Shown here in pieces: positions 31,480-43,736 of a DNA stretch of 64,000 nt (position 1 is its first letter; every line of letters starts with the position of its first letter). Both the position numbers and the translations under genes were made by a program. The stretch lies in NCBI GenBank assembly GCA_948474755.1, contig CAOLHI010001812.1, positions 806,001 to 870,000 on the forward strand. Reading direction: 5' to 3'. The stretch is from Ctenosaura bakeri (taxonomy: Eukaryota > Chordata > Lepidosauria > Squamata > Iguanidae). The notes beneath the pieces are model-generated. The model did no database searches. It saw nothing but the letters and a program-made list of their open reading frames with translations, and was not told the DNA's origin.

Positions 31480-34330
31480 TGCAATTTTATTTCCATTTTT
31501 CTACCCATTAGAAGTCAGAGATGTTGCCTTTTATGTGTTTGTGGGGAGGGACAATGCTTCCACAAATTAATTAAGTTTTTCTGTGTCTGTTGACATATTT
31601 ATTTTACTAGGAAGTTTTTAATGATCTGCAAGAGTCCACAAATAATCAAACCAAACCTGGAATTCTTAATTCAAATGTTTTCATGCCATAAACAATATGC
31701 AATTCAGTTTTTGTGATGTAATGGTTTGTTGACCCCCATAAAAAGGGAACAAATCAAGAGTTGGTCACAATGTGAAATTGGTTGATATCTTCTAAGTTTT
31801 TAGAAGACTTTTGACCAGAATGGGGGTTCCTTGGGACACTCAAACCTCAGATGTGTCAGTGACCCATATTCACCACACTCTTTCCATCATTTAAGGGAGG
31901 GGTAAATTTTGGGTAGTCTGTTTGTTGTCCAGTGCACAATTTTAAGGACTGTTCCTTTAATTTGTGCTGAGATAGATTTGAATGGGAAATGTGACCAGAT
32001 CTCATTTCAGAATAGAATCATTTTCATGAACTATGAGAACCAACTAGTTGCCATGAAAATCTTAGTAGTATTCCAGTAGCTTGGGGAGACCTAGAGCTCC
32101 TTTGCTGGTTAGGGAGTACATGATTCTTCTACAGAAATGGGGCCTCCCTGGGGCAAAGACCCCCCCAGTTTTATTTGCCATTTAGTAAACCATGCAATAA
32201 CAGTAGAAATGGGAAGGATTTGGAATAAGTAAAGAAATCGGGGTAAACTAAAAATGCTGGTTAATGCTATTTGACCAAGAATCAATGAATGTATTTTGCT
32301 CCATTTTTAAAGTTTGGTAATAACCCACTTTTGCATTGGTTAAAAGTTTCTACATCTCAACTGGTTTAAATCTTTTCTTAATTGTATTCCCAAATATTTA
32401 AAAACTGGTGGACACAGAGTAGCCTCTGAAAGTTGTTGGGTTGATTGCTAGAGACTGGAAACCATATTTAAACATAGATGGTCTGGACTGCTGTACTTTG
32501 TTTTGAATCCTGAGTGTTCCTGGAATGGTTTTAATGTAGTTTTGAAAGTAGGGACCCACTCTGTGGGACTAGTAATGGAGAGTAAGACATCATCTGTGTA
32601 CAGGCTGAATACCTGTTTGGTGTTCTTAACATAGCTTCCATGTATGAGAGAGTGTGACCTGATTTGTTCTACTAATAGTTCAATTGCAAACACAAAAAGC
32701 AGAGGTGAGAGTGAGCATCTTTGTGTCATTCTCCTGCTCAGCACAAACATATCATTTGTATGTATCCTGGCCATTGAGTCCCTATAGATCTTTTGTAACA
32801 GCTTAATAGAAAGGTTTCTAAAGTTTAATTTCTGAAGGACAAACAAGTATGGCCATTCAACGTGATCAAACACCTAAAGGGTATAGACAAGTTTGATTTT
32901 GTAGGTAGTGCAGTGTTTTTTTTACCTTTAGTGTCCTATGAAGATGGAAATGGGAAAGAAGGAGCACGAAAGGACAGAAAGCAGAGTTTTTAGTAAAGAG
33001 AAATTAAAAGAGAAGAAAGAGAAAATAAAAAAGAGGAGGAAAGAAAGCTTACTAACTGTAAAGAATAGGTACAAAGGTCAATACTGATAACTGAGAAAGA
33101 GGAGAGAATGGTTAAGAGAGGAGAAAAAAGGCAAAGGGAAAGAAAGAAAAGGGAATATTGACAATAAAAATAAGGAAAATGAGAGAGAAAAATTATGGAA
33201 AGGAATGAAAGGGTTAAACTCTTTGCCAAAAGAAATCTATCATTCCATAATGGGTGTCTGTCTTGCCTATCTCAGTAAAAGCTGTAGCAAGTTGAGTTAC
33301 AATTAGCACATCCATTGCTGTGTGGTTGGAGGCATTGGATTTATCTTGTGGTTTTTCTTTTTGGTAATCTGAACCCATTCTTCTTTCTGTTTTATACTGA
33401 CCAATGGTCCATCTTCTGAAGAAGCTTTCTGTACTACAGGTAGGTCTAGGGCTCCACAGATTTTTGGTACTTCATCAGTGTTAATGGCTGTGAAGATTTG
33501 ACCTTTGTTCTGTATTGTAAAGTTCAATGTGTAGCCTCAGTGTTATTGTATATTGTCAGCTCTTAAAGTGGTAGTTTTTGGGTTAAGCTGTTCTCTTTTC
33601 TGGCACTAAGATTTAACTACTAGCTCCTTTTAGCTCAATTGAGTATAGCTTGTTTAATGTGGTTAAAACTCTTTCCTTCATAAAGTGAGTGAATTTAAGG
33701 ACCTCTCAGGTTTTAGCAGTCTGGAGCTTGGCACACTTGAATGTGTTCAACGTCACTGGACAGTAGAACAAATTGGGCAAAGCTCAGAGAGTGACTGAAC
33801 AATAAACTGGGTAATATTAACACCTTCCATGGATTCAGAAATATTTTGTAAATGACGGTTATTCCTTAGCAATCTGTTTTCAAAGTCTTCAGTTTTAATT
33901 CATGAGGTGGATAGCATAGCTTGCAATTCTTGGACTTGTTTATTTCTTGAAGCTGGATGTAGCACACCATCAGATGTGTTCATTACTACTTTTTTTTTTT
34001 AATGGCAGTGAGCTTAAGAGTTGGAGTTAATGCTGTTGTGAAGGCATTGTTAAAATCTTCCTGTATTTCAACTCTCATTTGTTGCAAAAATATTTTAAAT
34101 GAGCTTCCCTCATATTTGTAAAAGTGCTTGCTTTTGGTCCCTGGATCCATTGTGTGTGACAGGCATTATTTTTCCGCAGTTAATGCCTGCAGGCCTAGTA
34201 AGCTTGATCTGCAATAGGTTAAATAAAGGTCTTTTAAACTGCAGTTTGTACTCATTGAGCAGTATATTCCAGTACGGCTTTTGCAAAACAAAGATTATTT
34301 CCTTGCCAGATTAAGTCTTATTTATTATAA
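31480..34330 (-). pseudogene. Decayed L1/Tx1-type LINE, rearranged
   Basis: On the - strand, 32448-32873 encodes a reverse transcriptase segment (FDHVEWPYLF, CSLSPLLFVFAIELL, YTDDVLL in place of the usual Y/FxDD context). 31850-32180 resembles the region after RT. 33640-34130 resembles an ORF1 protein (EIQEDFNNAFTTALTPTL). The endonuclease part expected between them is missing; instead 32940-33240 is purine-rich low complexity. The element is interrupted by many stops. Confidence 0.6.
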
Positions 34331-35750
34331 AGGATAGAGCTACAAGATTAGGTGGTCATTTTCTTCAACAGCCAGTTTCACCTCCCAGTGAGATCTTGTC
34401 TTCCTTCAAAGAGGCTTTTATGACCACACTGTGAATTATTGTCTCAATGATTTTGGTAGCCAGGCTAGACACATGTCAAGAATTCACATGTGATAAGCTT
34501 CATCATTTCAAGGACCTTTTCCATGTCTTTAGCATGCATCAGAGTTTTTTAAAAAATGACTGGAGGATCCAGCTATGCATCTAGGGTGGAGCAAATGTGC
34601 AAAATTTTACTGTGTGGGTGATAAAGCACTTTCTGCATACTTGCGTAGAAGAGAGCTGGAATATTCATATTTCCATTTTTGTGCTGTGGAGGTTTAAAAG
34701 ACTCTTAATGCAGGATATATTTCCATATGTGTACTTAAAATATTTTGAGTAATATCTGAACAGAGTAAACAGATCTTTGAAAATGTGCATTGTTCAGGTA
34801 ATAACTGAACAAAATGTGACAATAATAACATACAATTGCTTTCTCTTTATTAAATAGCCATAACACTTTATAATCTAGATTAGGACTGCAGAGTGGAAGA
34901 AAGTTAATCTTTAATTTCACCATGGCCTCAGTCTACAAATTCCTCTCACATCTGGAGAAAGCTCTGACCCCCCCCCCAACTTATAACTTCCAGACTCATC
35001 ATGGAGGGCAGTGCCTGAAAGATTGACACTCATGAGATGTACTGAGATACATACCGTATACAGAACATTTATAGAAAATGTTGCAAATACAGTAGAATAT
35101 ATGCATCTATCCCTGTGAGTTACTCCTGTGCTTTCCTGTAAAGAGGAAAATGTAATAGCTCGCTTGAGAGGATAATATAGGAAATTTCCCGTGAGTCTAA
35201 TTGAGAAATATAGCAATATTTAATGAGGCCAGTATGAGTGTGTGATACTTTGCTGATTACTCCACTTGGGATATAAACGGTTAGTCATTGACTCCTCTGT
35301 TAAAAATATGTAATGGTAATTGTATACAACATGATCTTGAAAAGGCAAGTTAATAAATAAGACAATATGTAAGATAAGAACACTGCTAGCTTGTGTACTG
35401 ATGGACAAACTTCTGCCTGAATAGAACATCAGATAAAACACTGGAGAATCATTTAAGTTAAATATTTCCCTTAGCTTTTTATATCCCCATGAAATCTAGG
35501 GCTGAAATCCTGTACTCATTTACCCAGGACAAAGTTCCATTGAAGTCAAAAGAATTATTTCTCAGTAGACATAGGTTTCCTGTTTCCTGAATGCATACAA
35601 ACATGCAACAGTACAGAAAGACCACAGCTGGTTGCTGTGGGTCATACTTGATTACTGGTTTGTTCAGCAGCACACAACCTAGAACCATCCAGATGTTTTG
35701 AATGATAACTCCCATTAACCACAGCATGGCTGATAGTTAGAGATGAACAG
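34331..35750. other. Intergenic, no gene recognised
   Basis: AT-rich sequence. 35500-35570 carries a dispersed sauropsid repeat motif (ttccattgaagtcaaaagaa) and 35680-35735 another (ccatccagatgttttgaatg). No splice-flanked conserved frame was seen. Confidence 0.4.
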
Positions 35751-36104
35751 GTTGCTTACCTGTAACTGTGGTTCTTCGAGTGGTCATCTGTGCCTCACAC
35801 ATTGGGATCTTTGCGCATGCGTGGTAGTGTTTGTAAAGTTCTAGAGCTGAGCAGCTTGGTGGGAATCCCTCCCCCTGCTCATACTGAGCATGCTCAACCC
35901 ACCAAGCTAACGGTCCCTCCTCAGTTTTGAAGTCCACCGAAGCAGGACCTGAAGAGGGGAAGGCTGGGCGGGTGTGTGTGAGGCACAGAAGACCACTTGA
36001 AGAACCACAGTTACAGGTAAGCAATCTCTTCTTCTTCTTCGTGGTCTCTGTGCCTCACACATTGGGAGATTGTGTAGCTTTACAAATGGATGGTGGGTCA
36101 GGTC

Positions 36105-37100
36105 CTAGAGAATGGAAGACAACACTGCATGGCTGAAGTGGGCATCCCGTCGTGCCCGACAGCCCAGACGGTAGTGGTGCCCAAAGGTCAGGGGTCGTGA
36201 CCAGGTAGCCACATGACAAAGCTCTTGCAGATCAACCTCATGAAGGAGAGCCGCTGAAGGTGCCACAGGCCAAGTGGAGTGGGCACGGAACAGGGCTAGT
36301 GGAGGCCGCTTAGCCAGTTCATATGCCAGGAGAATGGTGTGGGCCACCCACTTGGAAAATCTTTGGGTGGACACCTTCTGGCCCTTCTGACGACCACCAT
36401 AACAGATGAACAGGTGGGGAGTCTGATGAAAGGACAAAGTCCGTTGAATGTGGAAAGCCAGAGCTCAACGGGCGTCGAGCGAATGGAGAGATCACTCCAG
36501 AGGCGTAGGCAGGTCCAGATAGAAGGTGGGAGGATGACATCCTGGTTGAGATGGAAATCGAGGACAACATTAGGCAGCAAGGAGATGTCCGGACGCAGGA
36601 CCACCTTGTCTCGGTAGAAGACAAGGAAGGCTCATCTGACCGCAGCGCAGTAAGCTCACTTGCTAAAGTAACAGCGACGAGAAAGGCTGTCTTCACAGTC
36701 AGGAGCCTGTCATCAGAAGTAGCCAGAGGTTCAAAGGGTGGTCGCGTCAGCTGCAAGAGCACCAAGGACAGTGACCAAGGCGGAAGCAGTGAAGTTACCA
36801 GAGGATAAAGGTGTTGCAGTCCTTTCAAGATTTGCTTGAGGGTAGCAACACGGTACCACGTGGCTGGTAGGCCACGGTAGCCGAGAGGTAGACCCTGAGA
36901 GATGAAAAGGCCAAGGCCCTGTTCCCGAAGGTGCAGAAGGAAATGCAGCATGGTAGGTAGGGCGACAGGCAATGCGGGTTTATGACGGGCATCAGCGAGG
37001 GCCAAGAACCTCTGCCACTTGTAGCGGTAAGATCGACGCGTAGACTCCTTCCTGGCCGCAGTGAGGACATCCTGTGTAGCCAGAGCATCTAAGGGATTAT
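36105..37100 (-). pseudogene. DIRS tyrosine recombinase, frameshifted
   Basis: N-terminal core: LTAARKESTRRSYRYKWQRF, LHFLLHLREQGLG, FEPLATSDDRLLTVKTAFLV and SELTALRSDEP. The C-terminal catalytic part appears in other frames, with PLALFRAHSTW and TFGHHYRL. The HxxR motif reads H-S-T-W (Trp codon at 36270-36272), so a catalytic arginine is lost; the tyrosine of GHHY remains. At least two frameshifts separate the parts. Confidence 0.8.
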
Positions 37101-37904
37101 CCTGCATACGTGGAGACACAGGAGTGGCAGGTCTGAATGCAGCACGAGCAGACCTAGTGCTAAAGGAGACCTGGTGCGGGGGTCTGGCGCCAATGGAAGC
37201 TTGGCATCCGTCATTACCATGACCTGAGGAGAGGGGTTGACAAACGGCATCCCTGAGATTAGGTAGTGGAGGGAGAGCCACCACAGGAGAAAGCATCGCA
37301 CCTGCCAGGGAATCTGAAGTAGGAGGCCCTGGTTGTCTTGAAGAGGGTTGGAGACCCTGATGAACCAATGATGCGGCGGGTGGGCACGAAGGCAAGAGAG
37401 GTAGGTGACCACCACTGTTCCTGCCATGTAGCCGAGAAGTTGCTGGATTCTCCTCGCGGGGACTACCGGGGCACGGAGAAATGTGGTAACAGCCTGGCGC
37501 AGAATGTGGGCCCGTTTCACTGGAAGGAAGGCCTTGGCAGCAACAGAATCGAGAGTGGCGCCGATAAAGTCCAGAACACGGGGTGGCTCGAGGTGATACT
37601 TCTTGGGGTCCACCTGGAGGCTGAGGTCGGAGAAAAGAGGCAGTGTAAGGTGAATGTCCGTGTAGAGTTTCTGCTTCCAGGATCGGTCGCAAGATACCGT
37701 CCGACTTCGGTACCGTGAAGTACCGGGGAAAAGAAGCTGATGGTACTGGCCGAGGACGGAACCCATCCTATGGCCACTTTCTGCAGCAGGGATTGTATCC
37801 CCTTTAGCAAAGACGGGTTGGCCGGGGTGGAGTGGGAGACGTCTTGAGGTGGTATACTTTGAAATTTGATGGCGTAACCAAGACGGACAATGGAAAAAGC
37901 CCAA
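37089..37904 (-). pseudogene. DIRS reverse transcriptase / RNase H remnant
   Basis: 271 codons open on -. Recognisable DIRS RT thumb and RNase H blocks: VDPKKYHLEPPRVLDFIGAT, LPVKRAHILRQAV, RRIQQLLGYMAGTVVV, then VMVMTDA of RNase H. The expected YLDD catalytic motif is not seen in this frame, which suggests an internal deletion or shift upstream of it. Confidence 0.8.
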
Positions 37905-38132
37905 GGGTCCGTAGTGATGTGACGCTGTTCACCGAGATGGTCAGATCCGAACAGTTGGCAAGCCGGTAGGCAGGCGGAAGAGTGGATGTGGTGGCGACCT
38001 GCGGCGGATTCAAAACCGTGACTTTGCCGTAGAGGGAGAATTCATCGATGACAGTTGCTGCCTGGACAAGGTCCTGTGCGTCGAAGACGGAGGCAAGGAC
38101 CAAACTTATTTTCGGCACGGCGATCGGGACGG

Positions 38133-40600
38133 TTAAGAAGAGGTTGACCGACGCCAAGAAGAGCAGGAAGCGAAACTGTGATGGGACTGTGGTGTTTGAA
38201 GGATCCCCATCCTCTTGGCCGTAAGACGCGCCTTGATGAGATGATCCATGGTGTCGTCTGTAGTCGTCTGTAGTCGCATGGAACAGGCCCTGTCCATCAA
38301 AGGGTAAATCTTTGATGTGCTTCCTGCTGTCCTCTTGGAGCCCCGCGGACTGCAACCAAGCGAGTTACCGAAGGGCGACCGCGCCAAGCATCACCCGGGC
38401 TGCTCCCTCGACCGTGTGCTGGAAGGACAGGATTTGCCTGTTGGAGAAGGCCACTGATTTGTTGTAGAACTGGATGGTACTTGTCCTATGGTCATCTGGG
38501 AGATGGGCCAGCAAGGGATAGAACCTTCCCAGATGTACCGCTGGTAGGCAGCGAGGCAAGGCTGAGTGTTTGAGGTTCTCACGATCAAGGGAGACGCAGA
38601 ATAGAAACGTCTTCCAAACAAATATAACCTGCTACCTTACTGATCAGGCAGAGTGGTATGAGCCTTCTTACCACCTTTTGTCTGGGTCGATTCGACCACT
38701 ATGGAATTTGGCACCGGATGGTTAAAGAGAGAATCAACATCCTCCTTTTGGGTCCTGTAAAGGTGCTCCAGACGATGAGGGATTGGCTGCAGAGAGGCTG
38801 GCTGGGGCCAAGGATGTTTCAATACCTGCAGAACAGGGAGGAATGGTATTGGTGCCACCAATGGTGGACGAATGTCCACGCAATGGAAAACAGGGTCCTG
38901 CACTGTCGGAGTCAGTTTCAAGACATCGAGGCCAAGGGCACTGGCCATTCGTAGGAGGATGTTCAAGGATTGCTTGACACCCTCGGGTGCCGAGCCTGGG
39001 GTCAGCTCTCCAAAGGCCAATGGCAGAAACAAGTGAGACTCAGGCATGGAGTTGCCGGAATCCGAGTCCGACTCATAGGACTGGAAGGAATAATGAGGCA
39101 GAGCTGGCAATGCTGCAGCCTGGGGAGGGGGAGCAGGTGCAGAGGACGGTACTGCAGATGGTACCAATGGTAGCATGACTGGTGGTGGTGCCATCGAGGA
39201 TGGAACCAGCAGAACAGCCGGAATTGGGTGCACAACTGACTGGGTCAAGATTGGAACCGTCGATGGCTGTTGGGGCAATGGATGGGCCTCAGTAGTCCGG
39301 TGAGAAACAGTTGCCGAAGCCCGAGGAGGAGGTGGTACCAGCCGGTGGCGCAGCAAGCAGTCCCTGGATCAACGGTGGTGATATGGAGACCATGATCTTG
39401 ACCGGGGTGGAGACCTTCAGTATGGAGACATCAGGCAGTACCGGGACACCGAGGATGGAGACTGGGACCGACAGCAGTACGGCGACCAGTGATAGATGTC
39501 AGCATGATACCGGTCTCTATACGCAGGGGAGCACAAGTAGTACGATCCCAGCTGCTCCCGCCATACGTGGCCATAGTGAACAATGTACAAAGCTGATGAG
39601 AATGGTGAGTCGAGCCTTGTCCAAGACCTGCCATGATCAGGGGTGGCCTCCCGCTGCCACGGGGATACTATGATGGACACAGTCACGGGAAATTGCCTTC
39701 TGCTGAGGCAGAGCCCGTGGAGTATCCAAGGCAGGGCAGGAAGAGTCCGGATGGTCCAGCCCCTGTTTGGGTTGACCGTGTGGCAAGGCCGATGTGGCCA
39801 GCACAGGCAGATCCTATCGAGCTGGAGGCTCCTCCAAGGCCAGTGAGTCGAGCCTCGTCCGAAACTCACCACGATCAGGGGCGGCCTCCCACCGCCACGG
39901 GGATCACTGCCTGCCTGCAAGGCTCAGAGAGTGCACCGCACTATGATGGACGTGGTCACGGGAAATTGCCCTCTGCTGAGACAGAGCGTGTGGAGTATCC
40001 AAGGCAGGGCAGGAAGGTTCCAGACGGTCCAGCCCATGTTTGGGTTGACCGTCGGTAAGGCCAATGCTGCCAGCACTGGCGGATCCAATCGAGTTGGAGG
40101 CTCCTCCAAGACCGTCAGTAGTAGCACCACTGGAAGGTAGGTGTCGCTGGGCCCCGCGGAAATATCCGGGGCGTCTGCATCCTTGACCATAGCCTTCGTA
40201 GGCTGGGACAGCGGGGGTGTCGAAAGACAAGATAACCGAGTAGCTGGTGAAGATGATCAGTGTTTCTCCTTCTTCTTCTTCTTCATCTTCTTTACTGAAG
40301 GGTTCAAAGAATGCGAAGAAGGCCATTTCCACTGAGCTACCATGAGGGGCTTAGAAGGTGGGACCACCTGCGAGCCCGCAGAGGCATCCCCTGATGACGA
40401 AGAGGCGATCGGCATACTGTAAAGCTTTGGAATCTGAGGCAAAGAGGAAACCAGAGGCCGAGATGTTGAGGACAGTACCGAGCCCGGTACCATCGAAGTT
40501 GGTATCGCAGCCATCAATGCCAACAAGGGTGTGGTCATGGTTCATGTAACAGCAGAGGAATGCGAAGCCATGGAAGTAAAGAGGGCAGTGTTCTCGGCCA
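38133..40600 (-). pseudogene. DIRS gag-like region, broken
   Basis: Contains proline-rich segments (38637-39356, 239 codons open) and a gag C-terminal block KHIKDLPFDGQGLF near 38290-38335. Spread over several frames. The segment 39600-40130 includes a tandem duplication. Confidence 0.6.
39598..40128. repeat. Internal tandem duplication in the DIRS gag region
   Basis: Two copies of a 240-290 base unit start at gtgagtcgagcctt (about 39606) and gtgagtcgagcctc (about 39843). They share gggaaattgcc, gtggagtatccaaggcaggg and ttgggttgaccgt. The second copy carries an extra insert (about 39905-39940). Confidence 0.8.
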
Positions 40601-41100
40601 CCTGCTCCTTAATTTCTAAGGCTTGCTCCCCACAGCGGGACTTCAACCTTGAAGACCTATTTGTGCTGTAAATTCCCTACAGACGGAGCAGGCCCGCACG
40701 TTGTGGACCTCTCCGAGGCAGAAGAGGCACTCAGAGTGCCGGTTGGAAAGGGCAACTTTTTGACCACACGAGACGCAGAGTTTAAACAACGAAGACATAA
40801 GAATAAAGAGAGGGGTTCTTACAAAAAAAGTCCGAAGAGGAAAGAATGATGAAAAGAAAAAACATGAAGAAGAAGCTTCTCAAGCAGGAGAACCTTCCGT
40901 TCGCTGTGAACATGCCAGCAGACGAAAGAAAACTGAGGAGGGACCATTAGCTTGGCGGGTTGAGCATTCTCAGTATGAGCAGGGGGAGGGGTTCCCATCA
41001 AGCTGCTCAGTTCTAGAACTTTCTGAACGCTACCGCGCACGCACAAAGATCCCAATGTGTGAGGCACAGAGACCATGAAGAAGAATATAGGGCTATAGGA

Positions 41101-41101
41101 A

Positions 41102-41154
<53 letters not shown>

Positions 41155-41155
41155 A
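41101..41155. repeat. (CTAT)n microsatellite
   Basis: About 13 tandem tatc/ctat units directly to the right of the DIRS terminus, followed by a short (ag)n tract. Confidence 0.95.
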
Positions 41156-41159
41156 AGAG

Positions 41160-42710
41160 ACAGAGAGAGAGAGAAGGTTGCCTCATTTTGGTTAGATTGT
41201 TACCATGAGATGAAGATAAAAAAGTCTTTCTAAACTCCATGCATTGCTACAGATTTCTTTTAATTATGTTTTGGTTCTATGTTTAAGTAAATGTTTAATC
41301 ATTATTGTTACCATAAATCACAACCCCTCCTATGAGATATGTGACTTTCATAAATTGGACTTATTAATAACCAGATAACATGGTTGGGGTCATGTTGACT
41401 GGAGATGTGTTCAGGGTCATGATGGTGGGAAAAGTCCAGATAGGATTATGCAAAAAAAAAAAAAAACAACCAACCATGAGTTTGCACTAATTTCTTCACT
41501 GTCTCAGCAGGCTCTTTGCATTTTTGCACACAAGGGAAGACAAAGTGCCTAGATAAAGCAATCAGAGACCATCCCTTGATCTTCCCCTATAGAGATCTTC
41601 CTTACACATTCTACCTGACCAAACATTAAGAGTTGTCATGAATCCCATCAGTGTTTTTCCACTTCGGAGTTAAAGCAATCAGGCCATTCTAGACCCCTTT
41701 GTCAGTCCTGTGGGAAAGCCATTACAGCTTTGTCAGTGTACCTCTTCAGGATATGAAACAGAGTATAAAAATCCTAGCTTTGACCTCAGCCAACTATAGT
41801 ACATAGAACATAGTGTACCCAAGTTTGCAGTTCCTCCATGCTACCATCAAATGATGTCTGGGTCCCTCCACTGCAACCTCCTTCTTCAAGATTGGTAACT
41901 GTCACCTTTTCTATCCCTAATCTCTCTCTATCCAATCTTTTCTGCCTTACTTTCTGATTGCCTTGTATGGTTCTCAGAAGTATCTGATTTTTCATATGTC
42001 TGTCAATTCAAATAAAATACTTTAACTGGAGTCTTCTCTACAGTTAGTACTGGTATACACAGGTAAAAAGATCCTGCCTTTACCCTCCCCTCACAGGCCT
42101 CCTTTGATCTATAATTCCCCCAAATTCTAAGGAGACACTGGCATTGCAGGTGGATCCCAGCATCCCCTACCTCTTAGGCTGATATTATGTCCCTTGCAAA
42201 GAATGATTATACTGCTTTGCAGTCCTTAACTGCTATTAAGGCACAAAGTGAGTTTATTTCATGGATTTGTTTGTCTTAATTCCCCCATTGTGATTACAAC
42301 TGCAGTAAAAAAGAAAAAGAAAAAAAGAAAGGCACTAACCCTTAAAAATAATGCTCACATTACACTTTGAAGTCAGTTTAATTAAATATTATCATGGGTA
42401 ATTAAAAAAATCCAAAATGTTGATATAAAACTTAAAAATACAGCTCTAAGTAAAAGGTGAAAGAATCTGATAAAATATACAGGAACATGTATTATTCTTG
42501 TCAGGCAGCACCATCAGTTAACCTATAATATGTGACTACTGCTGTGCTAGAAATATTGGATGTATTAATTTATTTGAAATATAAAGCATATTTTAGACAG
42601 AACCTACATTTAAAAATCATTCCAACTTCCTATCCTGCAATAATGACTATCACTTGTCACAGCATGTGGACGACTAAGGGGTGCTTTTGATGGCTCGTGT
42701 GCAGTCTTTA
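41160..42710. other. Intergenic, no gene recognised
   Basis: AT-rich sequence with short poly-A tracts (41452-41466, 42306-42330). No conserved frame or clear repeat family was seen. Confidence 0.4.
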
Positions 42711-42715
42711 GAGGG

Positions 42716-43130
42716 CCGTTGTGGGGTAGTGGTTTAATAGTCAGACTATGGTCATTTCCACACAGACTATTATAGTGCTATTGTTCTACATTCAACATCC
42801 CATGGAATCCTGGGGTTTGCAGTTTAGGAAGGGGCTTGAGACCCCTCCCTGAACTGCAAACCCCAGGATTCCATAGGATGTTGAATGTGGAACAATAGCT
42901 CTATAACAGTCTAGTGTAGAAATGGCCTAAGGCTCTGGAAACCAGGGCTTGAAGTCCCATTCTGCCATGGAAATCCAGTGGGTGACCCAGGGTGAGTCAT
43001 GCTCTCTCAGCCTCAGAAGAAGGCAAAGGCAAACACACTCTGAACAAATCTTGCTAAGAAAACCCTGTGACAGGGTCCTCTTTGGGTTGCCTTAAGTTTG
43101 GAAAGACTTGAAGACACACAACAACAACAC
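42716..43130 (+). repeat. Sauria-type SINE split by a hairpin MITE
   Basis: SINE head (gttgtggggtagtggtttaa to cagactatg) is at 42716-42749. The body resumes at about 42928 (ctctggaaaccagggcttga) and ends acttgaagacacacaacaac. The SINE predates the MITE. Confidence 0.85.
42750..42927. mobile_element. Hairpin MITE inside a SINE
   Basis: Arms ggtcatttccacacagacta and tctagtgtagaaatggcc with the typical loop (ggggcttgagacccctcc). The only copy in the window outside SLC6A20. Confidence 0.85.
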
Positions 43131-43736
43131 AATCTTCATAGTGCAACCCCAGACCAGTTTGTTTTTTCAGCTAAGGTGTACAGGAGTGGGAATCAGGCAA
43201 TCCTAGTTAGTATAGCCAATGGTAAGAAATACTGTGAATTGCGATCCAACATCTGGAGAATTGTCCGATTGCCATGCTTGGTGTATTGGACTGCACCATA
43301 AGTTAGTTGCATGCCCCTGAGTCCAGTATGTCCTGTCACCCATGTTAGGCAGGGATGTCAAATGTTGAACAACTTTTGAAAAACAGAAAGAAAATAACAG
43401 CAGCAAGTTGCGTGCACATGGTGGCTGGCATCCTGTTGGTAAATTATGATGGTTATTGCAGAGGTGGGAATTCACTACAGACTGTAATGATCAAACTCTC
43501 CCATCCAAATAACATACATATTTCAGTTGCAGCCCTCCAAACTCAGCCATTTTCTGGCTAGCAGAGAGTGGAGGGACCAGCTGTTTTCCCTGTATCTACT
43601 TTCCCAAGCAGTTGCTTTCCAGAGTTTCAGAGTGAATTTTTTTCTGACAGTCTTACTTATGCCAAGGATTGAATCTGGAGTCTTCTGCATGTACTGGATG
43701 TGCTCTACTTGAGGATACTGAATATACAGACACCTG

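Larger units (their letters stand above)
35751..41085 (-). mobile_element. DIRS-type tyrosine-recombinase retrotransposon
   Basis: About 5.3 kb, coding on the - strand. Terminal inverted repeats are 35781-35935 and 40940-41074 (tgtgcctcacacattgggat against atcccaatgtgtgaggcaca). Next to the left terminus, 35985-36070 is an internal complementary region: its first half complements the extreme left end (gaaccacagttacaggtaag) and its second half complements the extreme right end (ggtctctgtgcctcacacat). This is the signature layout of DIRS elements, which replicate through a circular intermediate (family knowledge). Gene order on - is gag, RT-RNase H, tyrosine recombinase. Frames are broken in several places, so it is inactive. 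Confidence 0.9.

Noticed and set aside
32990..33229. 79-codon - frame rich in S, L and F
   Set aside because: Low-complexity purine/pyrimidine tract, not a signal peptide or membrane protein.
39633..40058. 141-codon + frame
   Set aside because: Opposite strand of the DIRS gag region. Its repeated peptide reflects the internal tandem duplication.
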